A stretch of DNA of 8,159 nucleotides from JBGSIZ01 sp041742255 (GTDB taxonomy: Bacteria; Pseudomonadota; Alphaproteobacteria; Rhodobacterales; Rhodobacteraceae), in contig JBGSIZ010000188.1 of NCBI GenBank assembly GCA_041742255.1, positions 1 through 8,159 of the forward strand. The letters are read 5' to 3'. The notes below the pieces were generated by a model. It was given only the letters and a program-made list of their open reading frames with translations. It was not told the origin of the DNA and searched no databases. The position numbers and the translations under genes are program-made. Position 1 is the first letter of the stretch. Each line of letters begins with the position of its first letter. Shown one piece after another: positions 1-6,063 of the stretch.

Positions 1-129
1 GGGCGCGCCCGCCAGCAGCAACACAGGCAAGGTCAACAACCCGCCCCCGCCCGCAATGGAATCGATGACCCCTGCAACAAATGCCGCGAGCATAAGAAGG
101 GCCACAATATCGCCGGACACCTCGAACAT
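1..129 (-). CDS. TSUP-family (TauE/SafE-like) membrane transporter, N-terminal fragment
   Basis: Only the first 43 codons are in the window; the rest lies beyond position 1. The reverse strand reads MFEVSGDIVALLMLAAFVAG and continues into V-I-D-S-I-A-G-G-G-G-L-L-T-L-P. A hydrophobic first helix followed by the D-S-I-A-G-G-G-G-L-L-T-L-P turn is characteristic of the TauE/SafE (TSUP) permeases, about 250-residue inner-membrane proteins that export or import small organic sulfonates, sulfite or related anions. The ATG (129-127) starts one base after the serB stop codon (133-131), so the gene is probably in the serB operon and translationally coupled to it. The substrate cannot be inferred from this fragment. 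The family call is fairly secure because of the motif; the start is inferred from the coupling and the lack of space upstream. Confidence 0.8.
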   Translation of the reverse strand, partial: MFEVSGDIVALLMLAAFVAGVIDSIAGGGGLLTLPVLLLAGAP

Positions 130-130
130 G

Positions 131-1006
131 TCAGGCGACGAATTCGGCGCGGGAATATCCCTGCAGGAACAACAAGGCGGTCAGATCGCCATGGTTGACC
201 CGAACGCGGCACCGGGCCTGCAACGCAGGCTTGCCATGCAAGGCGACGCCGGTTCCGGCGGCTTGCAACATCATCAGATCGTTCATCCCGTCGCCCACGG
301 CCAGCACATCGGCGGCGGTCAGCCCTTGCCGGGCGGTGATGGCGTGCAGGGCGGCCAGTTTCGCCTCGCGGCCCAGAATCGGGCGGGCAACGGTGCCGGA
401 CAGGTGGCCGTTTGCAACCTCCAGCGTGTTGGCATGGTGTTCGGCAAACCCGAGGGCGACGGCAACCGGCCCGGTGAACGCGGTGAACCCGCCCGACACA
501 AGGGCGGTATGGGCCCCCGCCGCCGTCATCGTGGCGAGCAGGGTGCGGCCACCGGGCATATGGGTGATGCGGGTGGCCAGAACATGGGCAATGATGCCCT
601 CGGGCTGACCGGCCAACAAGGCGACGCGTTCGTCCAGTGCGGCCTCGAACTCCAATTCGCCATTCATCGCGCGGGCGGTGATGGCGGCGACATGGGGGCC
701 GACACCGGCCTCGGCGGCCAGTTCGTCAATGCATTCCTGCTGGATCATCGTGCTGTCCATATCGGCCAGCAGCATGGATTTGCGGCGGCCCGCCTGTGGC
801 TGCACGATCAGGTCGATCCCTTGGGCCTGCAGGTCGGCCCAGACGGTGTCGGCGGTGTCGGGCAGGGCGGGCATCATGAACTCTGCGGCCTCACGCGGGG
901 CAAGCCAGCGGATATCGCCACCGCCCCATGCATTGGACAGGGCCGTGACCAACGGGGCCTCCAACGTCGGGTCAGCAGGAGAGGTCATCAGGGTCACGGC
1001 ATACAT
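131..1006 (-). CDS. serB: Phosphoserine phosphatase SerB
   Basis: SerB hydrolyses O-phospho-L-serine to L-serine, the last step of serine biosynthesis, in the cytoplasm. The 291-residue product has all HAD-superfamily motifs. Motif I is D-M-D-S-T at residues 82-86 (nucleophile D82, acid/base D84) within the SerB-typical stretch continuing I-Q-Q-E-C-I-D-E-L. Motif II is S-G-G at 171-173, the motif III lysine is near 216, and motif IV is G-D-G-M-N-D at 238-243. The first 75 or so residues form the divergent N-terminal domain usual for proteobacterial SerB. The frame is open further upstream, to a GTG at 1165. The ATG at 1006 was chosen because family members begin with a short M-x-x-V-T-L strand there and this gives the usual length; its Shine-Dalgarno sequence is weak. 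An ATG at 988 is an alternative start. The gene is divergent from serC and followed at once by the TSUP gene. Confidence 0.95.
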   Translation of the reverse strand: MYAVTLMTSPADPTLEAPLVTALSNAWGGGDIRWLAPREAAEFMMPALPDTADTVWADLQAQGIDLIVQPQAGRRKSMLLADMDSTMIQQECIDELAAEAGVGPHVAAITARAMNGELEFEAALDERVALLAGQPEGIIAHVLATRITHMPGGRTLLATMTAAGAHTALVSGGFTAFTGPVAVALGFAEHHANTLEVANGHLSGTVARPILGREAKLAALHAITARQGLTAADVLAVGDGMNDLMMLQAAGTGVALHGKPALQARCRVRVNHGDLTALLFLQGYSRAEFVA

Positions 1007-1048
1007 GGGCAGGGTCCAGCCTGTTGGGATCGGCGGCTTTTGCCATGT

Positions 1049-1081
1049 TTGCCCAAAAGGTGCAAAGGCGATGATGGGCAA
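1049..1081. repeat. 7-bp inverted repeat upstream of serB
   Basis: TTGCCCA (1049-1055) and TGGGCAA (1075-1081) form a perfect inverted repeat with a 19-base spacer, 43-75 bases upstream of the serB start and inside the serB/serC divergent region. It could be a regulator site or chance. Apart from this and the serC leader structure, nothing else firm was seen in the 1007-1250 intergenic stretch, and no promoter could be assigned with confidence. Confidence 0.25.
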
Positions 1082-1193
1082 GGTAGGCCGGGATCCGGGT
1101 TTCCGATCCGCGTCACAGCATGTCGGAAATTCGCGCCAAAGGGGCGTCCCTGCGACATTTTCCACCTTGCGGGTAACCCGGCCCCCCCGTAGT

Positions 1194-1241
1194 TGCGGCA
1201 GTGGGACACCCTACCCCAACGTAGGGCGCATATCTGAGAGG
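1194..1241 (+). promoter_or_regulatory. Structured serC 5' leader (candidate serC RNA motif)
   Basis: Directly ahead of serC, CCCTAC (1209-1214) pairs perfectly with GTAGGG (1221-1226) around a CCCAAC loop. The stem is extended below an 11-base bulge by TGCG (1194-1197) pairing with CGCA (1227-1230). A small CGGG-TAA-CCCG hairpin lies further upstream at 1170-1180. The serC Shine-Dalgarno sequence GAGAGG (1236-1241) starts 6 bases after the structure, and the ATG follows 9 bases later. A conserved cis-regulatory RNA called the serC motif is known upstream of serC in alphaproteobacteria, and this position and architecture suit it. Membership was judged from position and folding only, not by a covariance-model match. 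The ligand or mechanism is unknown. Confidence 0.5.
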
Positions 1242-1250
1242 ATACCAGCA

Positions 1251-2432
1251 ATGGTGACGACCACGCCCGCGCCGCGGAACCCCGCGCGCAAACCGCAAGC
1301 CAAACCCGCCAATCCGCGGTTTTCTTCCGGCCCCTGCGCCAAACCCCCGACATGGACGCTTGATGCGCTCGCCGATGCCCCCTTGGGCCGGTCGCACCGC
1401 GCCAACGTGGGCAAATCCAAACTGAAAGAGGCGATCGACCTGACCGCCGAAATTCTGGGCGTGCCCGCCGATTACCGGGTCGGCATCGTGCCCGCGTCCG
1501 ACACGGGCGCTGTCGAAATGGCGATGTGGACCCTGTTGGGCGCGCGCCCCGTGGACATGGTCGCCTGGGAAAGTTTCGGCGAAGGCTGGGTCACCGATTG
1601 CGTGAAACAGTTGAAACTTGACGCGACCGTCCACACCGCCGCCTATGGCGACATCGTGGACATGACGCGCGTGAATTACGACAACGACGTGGTGTTCACC
1701 TGGAACGGGACAACATCGGGCGTGCGGATGGCCAATGGCGACGCGATCCCGGGAACCCGTGCGGGGCTGACCATTTGTGATGCAACCAGCGCGGCATTCG
1801 CGCAGGACCTGCCGTGGGACAAACTGGATGTGGTCACGTTCTCCTGGCAAAAGGTGATGGGGGGCGAGGCGGCGCATGGCATGCTGATCCTGTCGCCCCG
1901 CGCTGTGGAACGGCTGGAAAGCTATACGCCCGCATGGCCCCTGCCCAAGATTTTCCGCCTGACGTCCAAGGGCAAGCTGATCGAAGGCATCTTTGTCGGC
2001 GAAACGATCAACACGCCCTCCATGCTCGCGGTCGAGGATTACCTTGTCGCGCTGAAATGGGGGAAATCCATCGGCGGGCTGGACGCATTGATGCACCGGG
2101 CCAACGCGAACGCGCGGGCGATCTGGAACTTTTGCGCGGCGCGGGATTGGATCGACAATCTGGCGGTGGACCCGGCGACCCGGTCCAACACCAGCGTGTG
2201 TCTGAAATTCACCGACCCCCGGATCACCGACGGGGCGGCCTTCGCCAAGGCCGTGGCGAAACGGCTGGAGGCCGAAAAGATCGCGCTGGATATCGGGGCC
2301 TACCGGGACGCGCCTGCGGGCTTGCGGATCTGGTGCGGGGCCACGGTGGAAACCTCGGATATCGAGGCGATGCTGCCATGGCTCGAATGGGCCTATACGA
2401 CCGAGATCGAGGCGCTGACCCAAGCCGCGTAA
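1251..2432 (+). CDS. serC: Phosphoserine aminotransferase SerC
   Basis: SerC transaminates 3-phosphohydroxypyruvate with glutamate to give O-phosphoserine and 2-oxoglutarate, using pyridoxal phosphate. The protein has 393 residues, and its motifs fit the alphaproteobacterial branch of SerC. Visible landmarks are P-R-F-S-S-G-P-C-A-K at 22-31, G-R-S-H-R at 46-50, C-D-A-T-S-A at 176-181 (D177 expected to contact the PLP ring nitrogen), and S-W-Q-K at 198-201 with K201 as the Schiff-base lysine. The first 20 residues are a Pro/Lys/Ala-rich extension before the conserved core. The ATG at 1251 is supported by GAGAGG nine bases upstream; the open frame reaching back to 678 runs antisense through serB and is not part of the gene. 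serA follows 57 bases later on the same strand, so the two probably form an operon. Confidence 0.95.
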   Translation: MVTTTPAPRNPARKPQAKPANPRFSSGPCAKPPTWTLDALADAPLGRSHRANVGKSKLKEAIDLTAEILGVPADYRVGIVPASDTGAVEMAMWTLLGARPVDMVAWESFGEGWVTDCVKQLKLDATVHTAAYGDIVDMTRVNYDNDVVFTWNGTTSGVRMANGDAIPGTRAGLTICDATSAAFAQDLPWDKLDVVTFSWQKVMGGEAAHGMLILSPRAVERLESYTPAWPLPKIFRLTSKGKLIEGIFVGETINTPSMLAVEDYLVALKWGKSIGGLDALMHRANANARAIWNFCAARDWIDNLAVDPATRSNTSVCLKFTDPRITDGAAFAKAVAKRLEAEKIALDIGAYRDAPAGLRIWCGATVETSDIEAMLPWLEWAYTTEIEALTQAA

Positions 2433-2472
2433 GGTGGGTTGACCCCCGCCTTACCCTTCCCCTTTTCCCTTT
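2430..2472 (+). terminator. Intercistronic hairpin plus pyrimidine tract between serC and serA
   Basis: Starting at the serC stop codon, TAAGGTGGG (2430-2438) pairs with CCCGCCTTA (2445-2453) in a 9-bp stem with one G-U pair and a 6-base loop. A 19-base pure C/T run follows (2454-2472), with no long T tract. This resembles an imperfect intrinsic terminator. It may act as a partial terminator or attenuator, or as an mRNA-stabilising hairpin setting the serC:serA ratio. It is unlikely to be a full stop, because serA begins 18 bases later with no obvious promoter of its own. Confidence 0.45.
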
Positions 2473-2489
2473 AGTTGAAGGAGCCGATC

Positions 2490-4085
2490 ATGGCCCCCAA
2501 GGTTCTTATTTCTGACGAACTGTCCGACGCCGCAGTGCAGATTTTCCGCGACCGTGGCATCGACGTGGATTTCCAGCCCAAGCTGGGCAAGGACAAGGAC
2601 GCGCTTGCCGCGATCATCGGCAATTACGATGGTCTGGCGATCCGGTCGGCGACCAAAGCCACCGAAAAACTGATCGAGGCGGCGACCAACCTCAAGGTCA
2701 TCGGCCGGGCCGGGATCGGGGTGGACAACGTCGATCTGGTGGCCGCGTCGAAAAAGGGGATCATCGTGATGAACACCCCCTTTGGCAATTCGATCACCAC
2801 CGCCGAACACGCGATTGCCATGATGATGGCCGTCGCCCGGCAAATCCCCGAAGCGTCGGTCTCTACCCACGCGGGCAAATGGGAAAAGTCGAAATTCATG
2901 GGCGTCGAACTGACGGGCAAGACGCTGGGCGTGATCGGGGCGGGGAATATCGGGTCCATCGTCATCGACCGGGCACACGGCCTGCGGATGAAGGTTGTGG
3001 CCTATGATCCCTTCCTTGGCCAGGACCGCGCCGACACGCTGGGCGTGGAAAAGGTCGAACTGGAGGAATTGTTGCGCCGGGCTGATTTCATCACCCTGCA
3101 CGTCCCCCTGACCGATCAGACCAAGAATATCCTGTCGGCAGACAACATCGCCAAACTGAAACCGGGCGTGCGGATCGTGAACTGTGCGCGGGGCGGTCTG
3201 GTGGACGAGGCGGCCTTGGCCGAGGCGCTCAAATCCGGGCATGTGGCCGGGGCGGCGTTTGACGTGTTCGCGGTGGAACCGGCAACCGACAGCCCGCTCT
3301 TTAACCTGCCCAACGTCGTCGTGACCCCCCACCTTGGGGCGGCCACCACCGAAGCACAGGAAAACGTGGCGTTGCAGGTGGCCGAACAGATGGCGGATTA
3401 CCTCTTGTCCGGGGCCGTCAGCAACGCGATCAACATGCCCTCCATCTCGGCCGAAGAAGCCAAAATCATGGGGCCATGGATCAAACTGGCGGTGCATCTG
3501 GGCAATTTCATCGGCCAGATGACCGATGAACCGATCACGGCGATCAACGTGCTTTATGACGGCACGGCGTCCGGCCTCAACCTGCGCGCGCTGGATTGCG
3601 CGGTGGTGGCGGGCATCATGCGCCGCCGCAACCCGGACGTGAACATGGTATCGGCGCCGGTGATTGCCAAGGAAAACGGGATCCAGATTTCGACCACGAA
3701 ACAGGATCAATCCGGCATGTTCGAGGGATATATCAAGGTGACGGTCGTCACCGAACGCCGCGAACGGTCTATCGCGGGCACCGTGTTCAGCGACGGCAAA
3801 CCCCGGTTCATCCAGATCAAGGGGATCAATGTGGACGCCGAAATCGGCGCGCACATGCTCTATACCACGAACGAAGACGTGCCCGGCATCATCGGCATGT
3901 TGGGACAGACCATGGGCGAAAACGGCGTGAACATCGCCAACTTTACCCTCGGGCGGTCTGAACGCGGGGGCGAGGCAATTGCCATCCTCTACGTCGATGA
4001 ACCGATCCCGGCGGCGGTCGTGGCCAAGCTCGAAAAAACGGGCATGTTCAGTCAGGTCAAACCGCTGGCGTTTGATGTGAACTGA
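2490..4085 (+). CDS. serA: D-3-phosphoglycerate dehydrogenase SerA (long, ACT-containing form)
   Basis: SerA oxidises 3-phospho-D-glycerate to 3-phosphohydroxypyruvate with NAD+, the committed step to serine. The 531-residue length is that of the long form: substrate-binding and nucleotide-binding domains (about 1-310), an intervening allosteric substrate-binding domain (about 320-450) and a C-terminal ACT domain (about 457-531), which in this family mediates feedback inhibition by serine. The Rossmann motif G-A-G-N-I-G lies at 150-155. The catalytic triad of D-2-hydroxyacid dehydrogenases is visible as R234 (C-A-R-G-G), E263 (V-E-P) and H281 (P-H-L-G). The ACT domain shows D-V-P-G-I-I-G and N-I-A-N-F. 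The ATG at 2490 has AAGGAG six bases upstream; an in-frame TTG at 2475 is less likely. An intrinsic terminator follows the gene. Confidence 0.97.
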   Translation: MAPKVLISDELSDAAVQIFRDRGIDVDFQPKLGKDKDALAAIIGNYDGLAIRSATKATEKLIEAATNLKVIGRAGIGVDNVDLVAASKKGIIVMNTPFGNSITTAEHAIAMMMAVARQIPEASVSTHAGKWEKSKFMGVELTGKTLGVIGAGNIGSIVIDRAHGLRMKVVAYDPFLGQDRADTLGVEKVELEELLRRADFITLHVPLTDQTKNILSADNIAKLKPGVRIVNCARGGLVDEAALAEALKSGHVAGAAFDVFAVEPATDSPLFNLPNVVVTPHLGAATTEAQENVALQVAEQMADYLLSGAVSNAINMPSISAEEAKIMGPWIKLAVHLGNFIGQMTDEPITAINVLYDGTASGLNLRALDCAVVAGIMRRRNPDVNMVSAPVIAKENGIQISTTKQDQSGMFEGYIKVTVVTERRERSIAGTVFSDGKPRFIQIKGINVDAEIGAHMLYTTNEDVPGIIGMLGQTMGENGVNIANFTLGRSERGGEAIAILYVDEPIPAAVVAKLEKTGMFSQVKPLAFDVN

Positions 4086-4116
4086 CGGGGCGCTACACTC
4101 CTTCACAAATCAACTG

Positions 4117-4145
4117 CGGGCCGCCTGATCCGGGCGGCCCGTTTT
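4117..4145 (+). terminator. Intrinsic terminator of the serC-serA operon
   Basis: CGGGCCGCC (4117-4125) pairs perfectly with GGCGGCCCG (4133-4141) around a 7-base loop and is followed by TTTT (4142-4145). It lies 32 bases after the serA stop codon and 40 bases before the next gene, so it separates serA from the metallophosphoesterase. Confidence 0.9.
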
Positions 4146-4184
4146 GCCGGGTCCACGGCCCGATTGAACCCAAAGGCAGACACC

Positions 4185-4922
4185 ATGATCTATGCCATCG
4201 GCGACATTCACGGCCAGTTGGGCCAGTTGGAACAGGCGCTCGCCCTGATTGACGCGGACGGCGGGCCGGATGCCCGGATCGTGTTTCTGGGCGATTACAC
4301 CGACCGCGGCGCAGACAGCGCGCGGGTGGTTGGCCTGTTGGCAGACGGCATCGCGGCCGGGCGCAACTGGACCGCGATAATGGGCAACCATGACCGCCTG
4401 TTCACCCGGTTCATCCGGCACGGGACAGTGGACGATGACGCGATCCTGTCGGGCAAGGGTTGGCTGCATCCGGCACTGGGCGGGGCCACGACGCTGGCAT
4501 CCTACGGGGTGCAGGCCGCCGTCGCCGACGAAGGCCCGGTGAACACAGATGCCTTGGCCGCGCTGGTGACAGCGGCGCGGGAACAAGTCCCCGATGCCCA
4601 CCTGCAATTCCTGGAATCCCGCCCCCTGATGCATTGCGAGGCCGGGTTGGTGTTTGTGCACGCGGGCATTCGCCCCGGCATCCCGTTTGATGCGCAGGTC
4701 GAAGATGACCTGCTGTGGATTCGCACCGGATGGCTGGACGATACCCGCGACCACGGGGCGCTGGTTGTGCATGGGCACACCGCACTTGACGCCCCGCAGC
4801 ACCACGGCAACCGGGTCAACATGGACGGCGGCGCAGGCTATGGCCGCCCTCTGGTCCCCGCCGTGTTCGAGGATGGGCAGGCGTGGACCCTGACGCCAAC
4901 CGGACGGATCGCGCTGGCCTGA
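4185..4922 (+). CDS. Calcineurin-like metallophosphoesterase (PPP-type phosphatase)
   Basis: This is a 245-residue cytoplasmic protein with the full metallophosphoesterase signature: G-D-I-H-G (6-10), G-D-Y-T-D-R-G (36-42), G-N-H-D (67-70), a late H-A-G (159-161) and H-G-H-T (196-199). These supply the Asp, His and Asn ligands of a dinuclear metal site. The spacing is that of the PPP branch that includes bacterial Ser/Thr protein phosphatases and ApaH-like diadenosine polyphosphate hydrolases, so the substrate may be phosphoproteins or dinucleotides and cannot be chosen from sequence alone. The ATG at 4185, preceded by AAAGG eight bases upstream, is preferred over an in-frame TTG at 4164 because the GDIHG motif normally sits within the first ten residues. 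The gene lies behind the serA terminator and must have its own promoter, which was not identified. It converges on mbfA with four bases between stop codons. Confidence 0.9.
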   Translation: MIYAIGDIHGQLGQLEQALALIDADGGPDARIVFLGDYTDRGADSARVVGLLADGIAAGRNWTAIMGNHDRLFTRFIRHGTVDDDAILSGKGWLHPALGGATTLASYGVQAAVADEGPVNTDALAALVTAAREQVPDAHLQFLESRPLMHCEAGLVFVHAGIRPGIPFDAQVEDDLLWIRTGWLDDTRDHGALVVHGHTALDAPQHHGNRVNMDGGAGYGRPLVPAVFEDGQAWTLTPTGRIALA

Positions 4923-4926
4923 GGGG

Positions 4927-5904
4927 TCAACCGGACCCGATCAGCGCCCCCGCCGCAAACACCAACCCACCGCCCAGAACCACCTGAAACGCGGCGCGCA
5001 GGAACGGGGTTTCCATGTATTTGTTCTGGATCCATGCGATGGCCCACAATTCCACGAACACCACGACAAAGGCGATGATCGTCGCCGTCCAAAAATCCGA
5101 AATCAGATAGGGCAAGGCGTGGCCCAGCCCGCCCAAGGTGGTCATCACCCCCGCCGAAATGCCCCGCTTGATCGGGGAACCACGTCCCGAGATCTGGCCA
5201 TCGTCGCTCGCCGCTTCGGTGAACCCCATGGAAATCCCGGCCCCGATGGACGCGGCCAGACCCACCAGCAACGTGGTGTGGGTGTCCTGCGTGGCAAAGG
5301 CGGTGGCGAAAATCGGGGCCAGTGTGGACACCGACCCATCCATCAACCCGGCCAACCCCGGCTGCACCCATGTCAGCACGAACTGGCGGTGCGCGGCGCT
5401 TTCTTCTTCGGTGCGGGCATCGGTGCCCAGATGTTTGTCCTCCAGAACGGTGGCCATGGCACCATGGCTGGCTTCGGCGGCGGCCAGACTGCCCAACAGC
5501 TTGCGGGTGGCGGCGTCCTTGGTGCTGGCGGCGGCGGTCAGGTAAAACCGTTCGGCGTCGCGTTCCATCTGCGCGGCCTCGTCGCGGATGCGGTCAAGAC
5601 CCAGATTTTCAATCAGCCACACAGGGCGGCGGGCATAAAACCCGGATACATGTTCGCGGCGGATCAACGGGATCACCTCGCCAAATCGGGCGCTGTGCAG
5701 GTCAATCAGACGCTTGCGATGCTCGTCCTCCTCCTTGGCCATGTCATCGAACACGGCGGCAGAGGCCGGAAATTCGGCACGCAGCCGCTCGGCATAGCTG
5801 CGATAGATGCGCCCGTCGTCCTCCTCGGACGAAATGGCAAGTGCGAGGATTTCCTGCTCGCTCAGGTCGCGAAAACGGCGTCGGGACGAAATGCCGGGGA
5901 TCAT
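4927..5904 (-). CDS. mbfA: Membrane-bound ferritin-like iron exporter MbfA
   Basis: MbfA proteins export iron across the inner membrane and protect alphaproteobacteria from iron and peroxide stress. The 325-residue product has two parts. An N-terminal ferritin-like (rubrerythrin-type) four-helix domain (about 15-165) carries E-rich iron-ligand candidates: E27/E28, E59-x-x-H62 and E144-x-x-H147. A C-terminal VIT1/CCC1-like membrane domain (about 180-325) carries L-M-D-G (187-190), G-F-T-E-A-A-S (227-233) and several hydrophobic segments (about 185-203, 210-228, 250-268, 272-291, 303-322). The ATG at 5904 is supported by GGAG six bases upstream. A perfect Irr-type palindrome lies 12 bases upstream of the start codon and overlaps the predicted -10 box. 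This matches the known membership of mbfA in the Irr regulon, repressed when iron is scarce. The gene appears intact. Confidence 0.92.
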   Translation of the reverse strand: MIPGISSRRRFRDLSEQEILALAISSEEDDGRIYRSYAERLRAEFPASAAVFDDMAKEEDEHRKRLIDLHSARFGEVIPLIRREHVSGFYARRPVWLIENLGLDRIRDEAAQMERDAERFYLTAAASTKDAATRKLLGSLAAAEASHGAMATVLEDKHLGTDARTEEESAAHRQFVLTWVQPGLAGLMDGSVSTLAPIFATAFATQDTHTTLLVGLAASIGAGISMGFTEAASDDGQISGRGSPIKRGISAGVMTTLGGLGHALPYLISDFWTATIIAFVVVFVELWAIAWIQNKYMETPFLRAAFQVVLGGGLVFAAGALIGSG

Positions 5905-5916
5905 GAGAGGCTCCGC

Positions 5917-5933
5917 TTTAGAATGGTTCTAAA
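5917..5933. promoter_or_regulatory. Irr box / iron control element upstream of mbfA
   Basis: TTTAGAA (5917-5923) and TTCTAAA (5927-5933) form a perfect 7-bp inverted repeat with a 3-base spacer. This corresponds to the ICE/Irr-box consensus of alphaproteobacteria (TTTAGAA, short spacer, TTCTAAA). It lies between the predicted -10 element and the mbfA ribosome binding site, so a bound Irr protein would cover the transcription start and repress. Confidence 0.85.
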
Positions 5934-5958
5934 ATAGGCGGATGGGGCGTATTGGCAA
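5931..5958 (-). promoter_or_regulatory. Predicted mbfA promoter
   Basis: On the reverse strand, TTGCCA (5958-5953) and TATTTT (5936-5931) are separated by 16 bases and resemble -35 and -10 elements of a housekeeping-sigma promoter. The -10 shares bases with the Irr box, which fits iron repression. The call is made from consensus likeness only. Confidence 0.5.
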
Positions 5959-5966
5959 GGGCAATA

Positions 5967-5986
5967 TCTGAACCGTTCGGTTCAGA
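5967..5986. promoter_or_regulatory. Palindromic operator O1, probable TetR site
   Basis: TCTGAACCG (5967-5975) and CGGTTCAGA (5978-5986) form a perfect 9-bp inverted repeat with a 2-base spacer. This is the best copy of a palindrome found four times between mbfA and the TetR gene. It lies just upstream of the predicted mbfA -35 box and upstream of the small-peptide promoter, so it could influence either. Confidence 0.7.
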
Positions 5987-5992
5987 ATCATG

Positions 5993-6020
5993 TTGCAAAA
6001 TGAACCGAACGGTTTAGATA
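5993..6020 (+). promoter_or_regulatory. Predicted promoter of the small secreted-protein gene
   Basis: TTGCAA (5993-5998) and TAGATA (6015-6020) are spaced by 16 bases, ahead of the 60-codon gene starting at 6064. The -10 match is weak; TAAGAT (6019-6024) is an alternative with a long spacer. Operator O2 fills the spacer, as expected for a repressed promoter. Confidence 0.4.
6001..6016. promoter_or_regulatory. Palindromic operator O2, probable TetR site
   Basis: TGAACCG (6001-6007) and CGGTTTA (6010-6016) form a 7-bp inverted repeat with one mismatch and a 2-base spacer, matching O1 except for the spacer bases and one arm base. It sits between the predicted -35 and -10 elements of the small-peptide promoter. 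Its centre is 32 bp from that of O1, close to three helical turns. Confidence 0.68.
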
Positions 6021-6026
6021 AGATTC

Positions 6027-6042
6027 TGAACCAAGCAGTTCA
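6027..6042. promoter_or_regulatory. Degenerate operator O3, possible TetR site
   Basis: TGAACC (6027-6032) and AGTTCA (6037-6042) keep the outer bases of the O1 palindrome with a changed centre, 12 of 16 positions matching. With its left flank it also forms an 11-bp perfect inverted repeat with the right half of O1 (5979-5989 against 6022-6032). It lies near the expected transcription start of the small gene. Confidence 0.5.
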
Positions 6043-6063
6043 CTTTAACCACAGGAGTCGTCC

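Noticed and set aside
56..1192. 378-codon forward frame opposite serB
   Set aside because: It is antisense to serB with a Gly/Gln/His-rich low-information product; the HAD motifs on the other strand are decisive.
678..1250. N-terminal extension of serC back to position 678
   Set aside because: The extension lies antisense to serB and through the intergenic leader; the ATG at 1251 with GAGAGG gives the expected protein.
1113..2423. 436-codon reverse-strand open frame opposite serC
   Set aside because: It is antisense to a clearly recognised enzyme, rich in His/Arg/Gly/Pro as expected of the complement of GC-rich coding sequence, and shows no family motif.
2451..4106. 551-codon reverse-strand open frame opposite serA
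   Set aside because: It is a shadow of serA in a GC-rich genome; its composition is implausible and it has no recognisable domain.
4924..4938. GGGTC/GACCC hairpin at the mpp/mbfA convergent junction as a terminator
   Set aside because: There are only 5 pairs, no T run on either side, and it overlaps the mbfA stop codon; too weak to call.
5119..5937. 272-codon forward frame opposite mbfA
   Set aside because: It is antisense to mbfA, and it also runs through the Irr box and mbfA ribosome binding site; no motifs.
5967..6042. CRISPR-like or transposon-end repeats
   Set aside because: The repeats are short palindromes with irregular spacing placed around promoters; there are no spacers of constant length, no target-site duplication and no transposase, so operators explain them better.
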